64,000 nt of DNA, taken from assembly GCA_963710135.1 (NCBI GenBank), contig CAVPYY010000003.1, positions 868,001-932,000 of the forward strand, written 5' to 3'. Under the pieces are notes generated by a model. It ran no database searches, was not told the DNA's origin, and saw nothing but the letters and a program-made list of their open reading frames with translations. Shown piece after piece: positions 8,121 through 19,012 of the stretch. Each line of letters opens with the position of its first letter. Positions within the stretch are counted from its first letter, which is position 1. The stretch comes from SG8-30 sp963710135. Lineage in GTDB: Bacteria; Pseudomonadota; Gammaproteobacteria; Steroidobacterales; Steroidobacteraceae. Position numbers and translations under genes: made by a program.

Positions 8121-9272
8121 ATGGATGCAGCCTCCACCACCGGCCGCCGCGCGTTTAGCGCCCTCAACATCGCCGGCTACATCACGCTGGGCGCCGTGGC
8201 CTTCGGTGTCTGGCATGACGCCCAGCAATGGCCAGACCTTGGTCCCTTCGCTGCCCGCTTCGTAGCCATCGGCCTGATCGCCGTGTTTCTCGGCGCGTTC
8301 GTGTTCTGCACCGCCCGTGACGAAGCCTCCGGGGCCGGCAAGTTCGGTGGCATTGCCGTGATGATCCTCGCCGCCTTTGCGCTGTTGCTGATCGGCCGCT
8401 CGGGCACGTCGGCCATCGTGTTGATCATCCTCGCCGCGGTGCTCACCGCGGCCCTTCCGCCCCGCGCGGCCTGGGCGCTGCTTGCGGCCATCAACGCTGC
8501 CTTCCTGGCCGTCCTGCTGTTGCGCTGGCGGCTCGATTCGCCGTTCGTCGCCTTCCTGATCTACGGCGGCTTCCAGGCTTTCGCGGCGCTGGCAAGCGGC
8601 GCGGTGGCGCGCGCCGAGGCGATCGCGGGCGAGCTCCGGCAGGTGAACGCGCGCCTGCTCGCGACCCGCTCGCTGCTCGCGGAGAGTGCGCGTGACGGCG
8701 AGCGCCTGCGCGTCTCGCGCGAGCTGCACGACGTCGCCGGGCACAAGCTCACGGCGCTGAAGCTCAATCTCGAGGCCCTCGGGCGCGACGCGACGCTCGG
8801 CACGCGACGCGAGCTCGACGTCTCGCGCCAGCTCGCCGCGGAACTCCTCGACGACGTGCGCAGCGTGGTGTCCCGCCTGCGCCATGACGACGGCTTCGAC
8901 CTCAAGGACGCGCTGTCGAGGCTGGCGGAGCCGTTCCCCCGGCCGCGGGTACACCTGCATGTGGCGGACGCTGCCCGGCCCACCGATGCCGAGCAGGCGG
9001 AAGTGCTGCTCAGGGCCGCGCAGGAGGGGCTGACCAACGCCGCCCGGCACGCGCGCGCGGAGAACGTCTGGCTGTCCCTCGACGCGCGTGGCGGTGCGCT
9101 CGAGCTGGTGGTCGAGGACGACGGCGTCTACGCCGGGACCCACAGAACCGGCCACGGGCTGACCGGCATGCGCGAGCGGCTGGAATCCGCCGGCGGGACG
9201 CTGTCCACCGGCCGTCGTGAAGGCGGGGGCTTCCGGCTGCTGGCGCGGCTGCCGGGCGGGCACGCCGCATGA
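8121..9272 (+). CDS. NarL-type sensor histidine kinase (DesK-like)
   Basis: 383-aa kinase with about five N-terminal membrane helices (1-150) and no obvious extracytoplasmic domain, followed by HisKA_3 with phospho-acceptor His203 in SRELHDVAGHKLTAL, and a HATPase domain with N-box EGLTNAARHARA and G2-like GHGLTGMRERL. The G1 motif reads VVEDDGVYAG, i.e. degenerate at the usual DNGxG. The stop overlaps the response-regulator start (ATGA), so the pair is coupled. The membrane arrangement resembles DesK thermo/lipid sensors. Confidence 0.88.
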   Translation: MDAASTTGRRAFSALNIAGYITLGAVAFGVWHDAQQWPDLGPFAARFVAIGLIAVFLGAFVFCTARDEASGAGKFGGIAVMILAAFALLLIGRSGTSAIVLIILAAVLTAALPPRAAWALLAAINAAFLAVLLLRWRLDSPFVAFLIYGGFQAFAALASGAVARAEAIAGELRQVNARLLATRSLLAESARDGERLRVSRELHDVAGHKLTALKLNLEALGRDATLGTRRELDVSRQLAAELLDDVRSVVSRLRHDDGFDLKDALSRLAEPFPRPRVHLHVADAARPTDAEQAEVLLRAAQEGLTNAARHARAENVWLSLDARGGALELVVEDDGVYAGTHRTGHGLTGMRERLESAGGTLSTGRREGGGFRLLARLPGGHAA

Positions 9273-9898
9273 CCCTCCGGATCGCCCTGGCGGACGACCA
9301 GGCGCTGGTTCGCGAGGGACTGAAGGCGCTGCTCGGACAACTCGGCATCGAGGTCGCGATCGAAGCGGACGATGGCGCGTCCTTGCTCGCGGCGCTGGAG
9401 GGCGCGGCCGTGTCGGTCATCGTTTCCGACGTGCGTATGCCGGGCATGGACGGCATCGGTCTGGTGCGTGCACTGCGCGAACGCGGCGACGCGACCCCGG
9501 TGGTGCTGCTCACCACTTTCGACGACAGCGAGTTGATGCTGGCGGCGGTTGAGGCGGGCGCGCAAGCCTTCCTGCTGAAGGACGCCTCGCCCGAGGACCT
9601 GCGCGACGCGATCGGGCGCGCGCATCGTGGCGAGGACTGGCTGGCCCCCGTGTCCACCGACCCGGTCCGCGAGCGCTTCGCCTATCGCGACACGGCGCCG
9701 CCGGACGGCACGTTCGGCGAGCGCGAGGTGAGCATCCTGCGGCTCATGGCTGGCGGCTACTCGAACAAGGAGATTGCGCGCAGCCTGCATCTGGCCGAGG
9801 GGACGGTGAAGAATTACGTATCGGATATCCTCGGCAAGCTGGGAACGCGCGATCGTACGCGCGCCGTCCTGAAAGCCATCACCCTGCGGATCGTCTGA
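9269..9898 (+). CDS. NarL/FixJ-family response regulator
   Basis: 209 aa. Receiver domain with DD at 9-10, phospho-acceptor Asp54 in VIVSDVRMPG, Thr/Lys in LLTTFDD and FLLKDAS. C-terminal LuxR-type helix-turn-helix (about 148-205) with EREVSILRLMAGGYSNKEIA. Coupled to the kinase gene by a 4-nt overlap. Targets cannot be read from the window. Confidence 0.92.
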   Translation: MTLRIALADDQALVREGLKALLGQLGIEVAIEADDGASLLAALEGAAVSVIVSDVRMPGMDGIGLVRALRERGDATPVVLLTTFDDSELMLAAVEAGAQAFLLKDASPEDLRDAIGRAHRGEDWLAPVSTDPVRERFAYRDTAPPDGTFGEREVSILRLMAGGYSNKEIARSLHLAEGTVKNYVSDILGKLGTRDRTRAVLKAITLRIV

Positions 9899-9925
9899 CG
9901 GCGCCCGCGCAAAGCCCTCACCCGC

Positions 9926-10892
9926 ATGAGTTTCTTCAAGCAGCATCCTGTCGTCTCGGCCGTCATCGCGATCGTGCTGCTGATGTCGCTGATGCTGTGG
10001 TGGCGCTGGCACTCGACTGCGGGTCGAGCCGGTGGTGCCGGAACCCGGGATCGCCGCGCCCACTCCCGCCGCGCCGGTGCCGCCAACAGCCCAGCCGGCC
10101 GCGCCGGCGCCGGCCCCGCCGCCGTCGGCCAGGCCACAAGCGGCGGCGCAGCCGGTGACCGACTGGCGCAATGCCGGCGGCAGCCTGCGGGACGTATTGA
10201 CCTCGCTGCCGGCCGCCGTCGCCGATGCGCTGGCGGGCGATGCCCGCGCGAAGTACCACCTGGCGCGAATGCTGATGGTCTGCCAGCAGGCGAGCAACGC
10301 GGGGCGCACCGGTTCCGAGGACACCTGGGCAGACTGCCGCGCGATCCTCGCCAGCCCGGCGCTCGAGCGCCTGGCTGGCGCGGACGGCGCCGCCGGCGTG
10401 GCCGGCTGGGCGCCGCTCTTGGCGGACGCGGTGCAGGCCGGCGATCCGCGCGCCTACGGCTACGCGGCGTTGTATTGCACCAGCGGCTCGCCCTGCGATC
10501 CGGTCGGCGGCGGCGATCGCGTCATGACCCTTGCTGCTGCGCAGACGCGGGCGGGGCTCGCTATCCGCTCCGGCGATCCCGAGGCCATGTTCAATGCGGG
10601 ACTCGCGATCGCCAGTCCGCAGATGGGCCGCAATCCCGTCCGTGGCGCAGCGTGGATGCTGGCCGCCTGCGAGCGCGGCTACGACTGCACCGGCGAGAAC
10701 GCCATGAACCAGGAACTGATCTGCCCGCGCACCGCAACGGACTGCCTGCCGGGGGCCAGCCTGCGCGACCGGCTGCAGGCCCGGTTGGGCGCGGCGGATT
10801 ACGCCCGGGCCTACGCACTGGCGCAGCAGTACCAGCAGGACCTGGACAGTGGCAGCGTGCCGGAGCGGGCGGTGGTGTTCGGCTCGCGTTGA
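9926..10892 (+). pseudogene. Membrane-anchored proline-rich protein, interrupted by a +1 frameshift
   Basis: Reading starts at ATG 9926 (MSFFKQHPVVSAV..., one membrane helix to about residue 30), then must move +1 near 10010-10030 to continue as RVEPVVPEPGIAAP, a Pro/Ala-rich linker, and a C-terminal 230-residue globular domain. That domain has several Cys (YCTSGSPCD, ACERGYDCTG) and repeat-like EAMFNAGLAI segments reminiscent of Sel1 repeats. One extra base accounts for the break, so sequencing error is possible. Not recognised as a named family. Confidence 0.6.
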
Positions 10893-10905
10893 AGCGCTCG
10901 GCGCC

Positions 10906-12685
10906 TCAGTCCCTGGCGGCGCGGGATCCGGCCGCGTCGCGGTCGGCCTCGAACAATCGCTCCAGCTGCTCCGCCGACGCCTTAGAGGTGGCGACGAGCC
11001 GGTCCAGGTCGTCCTTCATCCCCGCCTGCTCGGCCAGCGTGGCCTCGTCGTGCGCGCGGAAACGGGCGACGTCGGCGGCGGCCTCCTGCCTCGGATGCCC
11101 GAGTGCCACCAGCGCCGCCTCGGCCATCTCCAGGCTCGAGGCGTAGGTTTCGCGCAGCACCACCTCGATGCCGAGCTCGATCAGGCGGAAGGCGTGCTGG
11201 CGGTTGCGGGCGCGCGCCAGCACCTGCAGCTGCGGGAAGTGGCGGCGCACCATCTCGGCAGTGCGCACCGAGGCCTCGACGTCGTCGATTGCGAGCACCA
11301 GCACCTTGGCGCGCTCGGCGCCGGCGGCGCGCAGCAGGTCGAGGCGCGACGCGTCGCCGTAGTAGAGCTTGTTGCCGAAGCGGCGCACGAAGTCCGTCTG
11401 GGCCTGGCTGGCCTCCAGCGCGGTGAAGCGGATCTGTTTGGCGCGCAGCACGCGCGCGACGATCTGCCCGAAGCGGCCGAAACCGGCGATCAGCACCGGC
11501 GGCTCCTCGGACTCGATGCTGTCGTACTCAGGCGGCTGGTCGCCCTCGAGCCGCTGCTCGAGCCAGCGCATGCAGCGCCATGAGCATCGGGCTCAGCACC
11601 AGTGACAGCGTGACCACCACGACCAGCAGGTCGGCGATCGCGGCGTCGATCACCCGGTCGCGCGCGGCGAGGCCGAACAGCACGAAGGCGAACTCGCCGC
11701 CGGCCGCGAGCGTCACGGCCAGCTTGCGCGCGGCCGCGCCGCCATGCCCGGTGAGCAGCGCCATGATCCACAGCGACAGGCCCTTCAGCGCAATAAACCC
11801 GACCGTCAGGCCGAGTATCAGCACGGGCGCCTCGCCGAGCAGCCCGATGTTGGCTGACATGCCGACCGCGATGAAGAACAGCCCGAGCAGCAGTCCCTTG
11901 AACGGCTCGATGTTGGCCTCGAGCTCGTGCCGGTACTCGCTGTCGGCCAGCAGCACGCCGGCGATGAAGGCGCCGAGCGCCATGGACAATCCCGCGGCCT
12001 GGAAGGCGAGCGCCGTGCCGAGCACGACCAGCAGCGTCGCGGCGGTGAACGCCTCCTGCACCCGCGTATGCGCCACCAGCCGCAGCACCGGGCGCAGCAG
12101 GTAGCGGCCGCCGAAGGCGACGCCGAGCATCACGCCGACGCCGAGGACGATGGCGCCCGGATCGAAGTCCGCCGCGGCGCCTGCGGCCAGCGGCAGGAGG
12201 GCGAGCACGGGCATGACCGCGATGTCCTGAAACAGCAATATGCCGAAGGCCGAGCGACCGTGTTGGGCCCCGAGCTCGCCGCGCTCGGCCAGCACCTGCA
12301 GCACCAGTGCGGTGGACGACAGCGACAGGGCGAAACCGATGACCAGCGCCGGCAGCCACGGCTGACCCAGCGCCGCGACCGCAGCCGTGAGGAACACGGT
12401 GGAGATGACCATCTGCGCGCCGCCGGTGCCGAACACGCTGCGGCGCATCACTCAGAGACGCGAGGGCTGCAGCTCCAGGCCGATCACGAACAGCAGCAGC
12501 ACGACGCCGAACTCGGAGAAGTGCAGCATGGCCTCGACGTCTGTGACCAGGCCGAGCACCCACGGGCCGATCACGATGCCCGCCGTCAGATAGCCGAGCA
12601 CGGCGCCGAGCCGCAGCCAGCGAAACAGCGGCACCGCGATGACGGTTGCCGCCAGGAACAGCGCCACCTGTCCGGTCAGGCTCAT
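10906..12685 (-). pseudogene. Kef-type K+/H+ antiporter, broken by an in-frame TGA and a frameshift
   Basis: Monovalent cation:proton antiporter 2 family. The N-terminus (ATG 12685, MSLTGQVALFLAA) runs to ELQPSRL, then TGA at 12454-12452, and resumes in the same frame as VMRRSVFGTGGAQM; the TGA stands where KefB/KefC relatives have Trp (TGG to TGA). A second break near 11570 needs removal of one base to join MLMAL to MRWLEQRLEGD. After it comes the RCK/TrkA-N domain (VLIAGFGRFGQIVARVL) and a C-terminal tail. Full length would be about 590 aa. Both lesions are single-base, so either real loss of function or sequence error. Confidence 0.8.
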
Positions 12686-12737
12686 TGGCGGCGGCGATCA
12701 GCAGTCGAAGTGTCGCGGCGCACTGCGTACTGGACTT

Positions 12738-14502
12738 TCAGGGTGCTGCCTGTGACACCGGCAGCGCCGCACTGGCCGATTCGAGGGTGCGCCACTCCCC
12801 CTCGCGGCGCGGGTCGGCGGCCCCCTCGTAGTGCCCGTCGGGGCGGACGATGACGCCGTGCAGTCCGGACTCCTCGCCGCGCCCCGGCTTGATGCCGACA
12901 CCCCGCTCGGCGAGCGCGGCGAGCAACTCCGGCGGGAACTTCGCGGCCTCGCCGAAGTAGTTCTCACCCATGGCGACGACGTTGGGCAGGTCGATGGCCT
13001 GCTGCATGCTCAGGTTCCACGCCAGCAGCCCGACCAGGGTCTTGGCGTTGTAGGCGAGAATCGCCGAGCCACCGGGTGAACCGAGGGCGGCCACCAGCCT
13101 GCCATCCCGGTCGAGCACGATCACCGGCGACATCGAGGAGCGCGGCCGCTTGCCGCCGGCGACGGCGTTGGCGACCGGCTTGCCGTCCTCGACCGGGCGG
13201 AACGAGAAATCGGTCAGCTGGTTGTTGAGGAAGAACCCGCCGACGGCGCGGCCCGAGCCGAACAGGGACTCCACGGACGTCGTCATGGAGACCACGTCGC
13301 CGTCGGCGTCGACCACCACGAAGTGACTGGTGCCGGCGGCCTCGCTGCGTGGCGTCGGCGCCGCGCGCGTAGCCCGGCGGCTGGCCTGCAGCGGGCGGGG
13401 GACCCGCGGTCCGGCCGATCAGCGCCGCGCGCGCCGCGACGTACCCGTCCTCCAGCAGGCCGGCAACCGGCACGTCGATGAATGCGCCGTCGGCGACGTA
13501 CTGGTTGCGATCGGCATACATCAGGCGGCTCGCCTCCGCGAACAGGAACCATGCCTGGGGATCGCCGGGGCCACGCTCGGCGATGTCCGTGCGGTCGAGT
13601 ATCGCCAGCAGCTGCAGCAGCGAAACGCCGCTCGAGGGGGGCGGCGGGACGCACACGAGATACATGCGGAACGGGCCGCAGAGCGGCTCGCCCTGGCGCG
13701 GCTGGTAAGCGTCGAAGTCACTCTGGACCAGCGTGCCGGGCAGCGGCTCCTGCTGCGTGCGCTCGACGATCTGCGTGCTGAGCGGCGGTTCGAGCAGCGT
13801 GCGAGGCCCGTTGGCGGCGAGCTGGCGCAGCGTCGCACCATAGGCGGCGTTGACCAGCGTGTCGCCCGCCTGGATCGCGCCGCCGCCGGCCGCGGCGAAC
13901 AGCGCGCGTGGCATCCGGCAGCGAAGCCTGCGGCCAGGGCCCGTTGGCGAAGCGCGCCAGACGTTGAGGGACCTTGAAGCCGTCTTCGGCGGTGCCGATG
14001 ACCTGCCCGAACAGCTCTGCCCAGGGCAGCTTGCCGAAGCCGCGTGGACGGCGCCGAGCATCGGCATGACGCCGGGCACGCCGGTCGATCGCCCGCCGAG
14101 GACGCCCTCGCGCCACGGCATCGGCTCGCCGTCGGGCTGCAGGAACATGTCCGGTGTGGCGCCGGCCGGCGCGGTCTCACGGCCATCGAAGGCGGTGATG
14201 CGTCCGCTCGCCGAGTCGTAGTAGAGCAGGAATGCGCCGCCCCCGATGCCGGAGCTCTGCGGTTCGACCAGTCCGAGCATGGCCTGCACCGCGACCGCCG
14301 CATCGGCCGCGCTGCCGCCGCGGCGCAGGACGTCCAGTCCGGCCTCGACCGCCATCGGGTTGGCGGCCGCGACACCGGCCACCGGCCGGGCAGGTGCCGT
14401 GGGCACGGCCGCGGGCTCGGGCGCGCGCGTCGCCGGGATGGCACAGGCGCCGAGCAGGGCGGCCGCGAGCGTGGCCAGGCTGTTTCGGGCGAATCGGTTC
14501 AT
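12738..14502 (-). pseudogene. ggt: Gamma-glutamyltranspeptidase lipoprotein, three frameshifts
   Basis: Periplasmic enzyme that cleaves and transfers the gamma-glutamyl group of glutathione; normally self-cleaves before a catalytic Thr. Starts at ATG 14502 with lipobox LLGAC (anchored lipoprotein), then RRGGSAADAAVAVQ and SSGIGGGAF, clear Ggt motifs. Frame changes are needed near 14040 (to reach FGKLPWAELFG), near 13905 (to ALFAAAGGGAIQ) and near 13350 (to GTSHFVVVDADGD, which holds the nucleophile Thr and the small subunit). The small subunit ends at 12738 with SGGSAI-like GSPGGSAI. Two changes need one base removed and one needs one added. Divergent from the penicillin acylase. Confidence 0.85.
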
Positions 14503-14692
14503 GATCGGGGTCCTGCACTGCACAGCCCGGGATTCTAGCCGCTCGGGCGCACCGGAATGTCCGGATGATGCGCCGCAAGAGCGGATCCGGCGGATGGGCC
14601 GCGTCGCGCCATTTGCGTCGCGGGGGTCAGCGGAGGTATACCAATCCTCAATGCGCCCGCAGAGGCGCCCAGTCTTACCAGGGGGAAACATC

Positions 14693-17551
14693 ATGCGAAC
14701 TCTGAAACTGCTGCCGTGGCTGGCGTTGCTGCTGACTACCGTCGCCTACGCGCATGGCGGTGGCCGGGTCGAGTACGTGGATGCGCCGGGCCTGCACGCG
14801 CCGGTCAAGATCATCCGCGACGTCGACGGCATGCCGCACATCTACGCCTGGGACGAGCACGACGCGCTGTTCGCGCAAGGCTGGGTGCAGGCCAATGACC
14901 GCCTGTTCCAGCTCGACGTGCTGCGCAGGACGGCCGGCGGGACGCTCGCGGAGCTGCTCGGATCGGCCGCGCTGCCGAACGATATCGAGCTGCAGACCAT
15001 CGGCCTGAATCGCGCCGCGCAGCGCTCCCTGGACGCCTACTCTCCGGCCACGCGCGACGGGCTGCAGGCCTACGCCGACGGCGTGAACGCCTGGGTCGCG
15101 GCCAATCCGCTGCCCGCCGAATACGGACTGCTGGAACTGACGCAGTTCCGGCCGTGGACCGCGCTCGACTGCGCCCTGATCGGCAAGGCGCTGGCGTTCC
15201 AGCTGTCGTTCGACCTCGACATCAACGCGACGCTGCAGTATCTCGCCTACCAGCAGAAGCTCGCCGGCATCAACCCGCAGCTGCCCGACGCGCTGTTCTT
15301 CCTCGACGTGTTCCGCTCGGCGCCGTTCGATCCGGCCTCCTCGGTGCCCGACGCCAGCGGACCGCCCGTGAAGGGGAATGGCGGGCGCGACAAGGATGAT
15401 CGCGACGACTGGGGCAAGGGCAAGGCCGGCCACCGCATGTCGCTGCACGGCGATGCCGGCACCCGGCGCCAGCTCGAGCGCTATCGCTCGAAGATCGAGC
15501 GCGTGCCCTTCCTCAAGCGCACGCTCGAGCGCACCGAGCGGCAGATCGGCAGCAACGAGTGGGCGGTCTCCGGGCGCCACACGAAGAGCGGCAGGCCGCT
15601 GGTCGCCAATGACCCGCATCTCTCGCTCGACCTGCCGCCGAATTTCTACCAGCTGCACCTGACGACCTTCCGCGATGGACTCGACGCGATCGGCAGCTCG
15701 GTCGCCGGCACGCCGTGGATCGTGCTCGGCCAGAACCGTTTCGTAACCTGGGGCGAGACCACGACCGGCTTCGACGTCACCGACACCTACCAGGAACAGC
15801 TGGTGCCTGATCCGACTTCGCCGAGCGGTTTCTCGAGCGTCTACATGGGCCAGCTCGAGCATGTCATCCCGGTGCCGTTGAGCTTCCGCGTGAACGCCAT
15901 CGGTGACGGCGTGCCCGACACGCTCGTGGCCGTGCCGCCGGGCGGCGCGGTGCCGCCGGTCGCGCTGATCGTCCCCCGCCGCAACAACGGCCCCATCGTC
16001 GATCTCGACACCACCACGGGCGCCGCCATCAGCGTGCAGTACACGGGATTCAGCGGCACGCGCGAGCTGGAAACCTTCCGGCTGCTGAATCGCGCGCGCA
16101 ACAAGGACGACTTCGTCGCGGCGCTGCAGTTCTTCGACGTCGGTTCGCAGAACTTCATCTACGGCGACATCTACGGAAACATCGGCTACTTCACGACCGG
16201 CGAGGTGCCGCTCAGGGAAGATCTGCAGGCGAACACCGTCGCCGGCGCGCCGCCGTGGTTCATCCGCAATGGACAGGGCGGCAACGAGTGGCTGGTCGAC
16301 CCGGCGCCGGACGCGACCAATGGCAGCGGCTACCAGTCCATCCCGTTCAGCGAGCTGCCGCAGGTGGTCAACCCGCGGGCGGGATTCGTGGTCAACGCCA
16401 ACAATGATCCGGCGGGCGTGACGCTCGACAACAACCCGATCAACCAGCTGCGTCCGGGCGGTGGCATCTATTACCTCGGCTATTCCTTCGACTACGGCAC
16501 CCGGGCGGGCCGCATCACCCAGGCGCTGCGCGAGAAGCTCGAGCGCGGCCGGGTCGATCGAGCGGACATGCAGGAGATCCAGGCCGACGTGAAGCTGCTC
16601 GATGCCGAGGTGCTGACGCCGTACATCGTCGATGCCTTCCGCAGCGCGCGCCGCCCGGATGCGCCGGCCGCGCTGGCGGGCCTGGCCGCGGACCCCCGCG
16701 TGCAGGAGGCGGTGAAGCGTCTGAAGCGCTGGGACTTCACGACGCCGACCGGCGTGGATACGGGCTACGACGCGTCCGATCGCGATGGTTACCTGATGCC
16801 CGCTTCGCAGCGCGAGATCCGTGCCAGCGTCGCCGCCACGATCTACTCGACCTGGCGCGGACAGATGATCGGCAACGGGCTCGACCTGACGCTGACGGGC
16901 CTGGGCGTTCCCACGCCAGGCTCCGGCGAGGCCATCAAGGCCATTCGCCACTTGCTGGAGCGTGACGGCGTCGGCGAGTCGACCGTCGATTTCTTCGCCT
17001 GGGCAGGCTTGCCGGAAGCCACGCAGCGGCGTGACTTCGTGGTGCTGAAGAGCCTGGTCGACGCGCTGGACCTGCTCGCGGGCCCGGCGTTCGCCGACGC
17101 GTTCGGCGGCTCGACCAACCAGGACGACTATCGCTGGGGGCGGCTGCACCGCATCGTCTTCGACGCGGCCTTGGGTGGTCCGTTCAGCATCCCGGGCGCG
17201 ACGCCGGAGTTCCCGCCGTCGTTCCCGGACCTGCCGGGGCTGGCGGTGGACGGTGGTTTCGGCGTGGTCGACGCGTCCTCGCACGGCGCGCGGGCGGCGG
17301 GCAGCAACGATTTCCGCTTCGGCTCCGGGCCGAACCGCCGCTACGTCGGCGAGCCGGGGAGATGGCCCGGTTCGATCGATGCCGAGACCAGTCTGCCGGG
17401 TGGCAACAGCGGCGTGCTGGGTGACCCGTTCTACGCGAACCTGCTCGGCCGGTGGCTGACCAACGACACCTATCCGCTGCGCCAGAACCTCTTCGAGGTG
17501 TTGCGCAACGTCGAGGAGGTCAAGGTCCTGTCGCCGCCGCGCCGGCGCTAG
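14693..17551 (+). CDS. Penicillin acylase family (Ntn hydrolase) protein
   Basis: Secreted/periplasmic N-terminal nucleophile amidohydrolase of 952 aa. Start at ATG 14693 gives a signal peptide (1-21, ...TVAYAHGG); an open frame extends upstream but has no fit. The alpha region has RDVDGMPHIYAWDEHDALFA, typical of the family. The autocleavage site is GSNEW with nucleophile Ser287. Beta subunit shows WGETTTGFDVTD and NFIYGDIYGNIGYF. Between alpha and beta is an unusually charged spacer rich in KDDRDDWGKGK. Related enzymes cleave acyl-homoserine lactones or beta-lactam side chains; the substrate here is unknown. Confidence 0.9.
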   Translation: MRTLKLLPWLALLLTTVAYAHGGGRVEYVDAPGLHAPVKIIRDVDGMPHIYAWDEHDALFAQGWVQANDRLFQLDVLRRTAGGTLAELLGSAALPNDIELQTIGLNRAAQRSLDAYSPATRDGLQAYADGVNAWVAANPLPAEYGLLELTQFRPWTALDCALIGKALAFQLSFDLDINATLQYLAYQQKLAGINPQLPDALFFLDVFRSAPFDPASSVPDASGPPVKGNGGRDKDDRDDWGKGKAGHRMSLHGDAGTRRQLERYRSKIERVPFLKRTLERTERQIGSNEWAVSGRHTKSGRPLVANDPHLSLDLPPNFYQLHLTTFRDGLDAIGSSVAGTPWIVLGQNRFVTWGETTTGFDVTDTYQEQLVPDPTSPSGFSSVYMGQLEHVIPVPLSFRVNAIGDGVPDTLVAVPPGGAVPPVALIVPRRNNGPIVDLDTTTGAAISVQYTGFSGTRELETFRLLNRARNKDDFVAALQFFDVGSQNFIYGDIYGNIGYFTTGEVPLREDLQANTVAGAPPWFIRNGQGGNEWLVDPAPDATNGSGYQSIPFSELPQVVNPRAGFVVNANNDPAGVTLDNNPINQLRPGGGIYYLGYSFDYGTRAGRITQALREKLERGRVDRADMQEIQADVKLLDAEVLTPYIVDAFRSARRPDAPAALAGLAADPRVQEAVKRLKRWDFTTPTGVDTGYDASDRDGYLMPASQREIRASVAATIYSTWRGQMIGNGLDLTLTGLGVPTPGSGEAIKAIRHLLERDGVGESTVDFFAWAGLPEATQRRDFVVLKSLVDALDLLAGPAFADAFGGSTNQDDYRWGRLHRIVFDAALGGPFSIPGATPEFPPSFPDLPGLAVDGGFGVVDASSHGARAAGSNDFRFGSGPNRRYVGEPGRWPGSIDAETSLPGGNSGVLGDPFYANLLGRWLTNDTYPLRQNLFEVLRNVEEVKVLSPPRRR

Positions 17552-17661
17552 CGCGTGATTGCCGGGGCGGCGGCCGGCGCGAGCGCTTGCCGCCGCTCTT
17601 GCGTGTGGGCGGACTGCCGCGACGAGTCGCATGTTGGCCGCCGGCCGGTGGCACAGGGGGG

Positions 17662-18862
17662 ATGATGTCGAAGAGGGATAGCGGATTCGATGGTTCGAGG
17701 CGCGACCTGCTGGCGGGCGCGGGGGCTGCCGGCCTGGCCGGCCTGTTGAGCGCGGGCGCCGCGGCACAGGAGACACCGGCAGCGAAGCCTGCCGCGGATG
17801 CGCCGGTCAGCGTCGCGAAGAACGGCAAGTACGACACCGTGCCGCTGGCGCAGGACAACATCAACCTCTGCGCCATCCAGTCACGGGTTCGCTCGGTGGA
17901 CGTGAAGAACCTCGCGCCGACGCTCAAGGCCAATCTGGCGCACGCGACCCAACTGATCGACTACGCGCAGGGGTCGGCCGAGCAATGGGGCGGCGAGCGC
18001 CTGTGGGGCGCCAAGCAGGATCTCATCTGCATGCACGAGTTCCCGATCCAGGGTTTTCAGCCCTGGACCCGGACCGAACTCAACCGCGTGGCCTTCGAGC
18101 TTCCCGGGCCGGAGTCCGAGGTCATCGGCGAGCGGGCGAAGAAGTACGGCTGCTACATCGCCTTTGGCTGCTACGCCAAGGACAAGGACTGGCCGCGGCA
18201 CGTCATCAACATGTCGGTCATCGTCGGGCCCGACGGCAACATCGTCTCCAAGCAGTGGAAGGCGCGAAACATCCTGGGGCTGTTCGGCGAGGGAGCGCTG
18301 ATCGGCACCACCGTGTACGACGTGCTCGACCGCTACGTCGAGATGTACGGTCTCGACGCGACGCTGCCGATCGCGCGCACCGCGATCGGCAACCTGGCGA
18401 TGACTGCTGTCGGCATGGAGCCGCTGCTGTACCAGTGCCTGGCGCTGAAGGGCGCCGAGATCCTGATCATGTCCGTAACGGGCGGCAGCAACGCCGAGTC
18501 CGCCAAGGCCACGGCCCGCGCCAATCGCATCTATACCGTCGGTGTCGGCAACGCGGTGTCGCCGGACAACATCGGCTTTGCGGATGCGGCGGGCGCCAAG
18601 GACGAGGGCACCATCATCGCCGGGCCACGCGGCGAGGTGCTGGGCAGCACCGACAATCATCACGAGGACTTCGCGACCGCCCGCATCGCCGATCGCGGAT
18701 TTCCGCAAGACGCGCCGCTTCCCCGAGGTGCCGACCGCGTTGCTGCTGCCGGTGCTGCAGCAGTATCAGCCGAAGTTCGGCCCCAACAACTTCCTCGATA
18801 CGCTGCCGGAGACCTACAAGGAGGCGGGGGCGATCGTTCGCGCGAGGATGCAGGGCGGCTGA
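17662..18862 (+). pseudogene. Tat-exported nitrilase-superfamily protein, frameshifted near 18700
   Basis: Carbon-nitrogen hydrolase fold with a Tat signal (SRRDLLAGAGAAGLAGLL, residues about 12-29). It starts at ATG 17662; the frame runs to TARIAD near 18695 and must shift +1 to finish as FRKTRRFPEVPTALLLPVLQQ...ARMQGG at 18862. The general base Glu (MHEFPIQG) and Lys (SKQWKARNI) regions are present, but where the family has the nucleophile Cys (IGxxICYD) this protein reads IGNLAMTA with Met247. It may therefore be a non-catalytic homologue even if the frameshift is a sequence error. Confidence 0.75.
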
Positions 18863-19012
18863 GCCCGCTTCGGGGTGATCGGGCGTCGCCGGTCGCGACG
18901 CGGTATCCTGTCGGGCCAGGAACACATGCCGGCCCGGTGCGGTGCTGTTGGCACGCGACCGGATCGTCGGCGCGGAGATGCCCTCGTCCCCGTGTCCCGG
19001 CAGGAGGCCATG

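Noticed and set aside
9128..10324. Minus-strand 398-codon open frame across the NarL regulator
   Set aside because: Opposite to two well-supported genes, no domains.
14675..17776. Minus-strand open frame of over 1000 codons opposite the penicillin acylase
   Set aside because: Composition artefact of high-GC coding sequence: the plus frame has family motifs and a signal peptide, and the minus frame has none.
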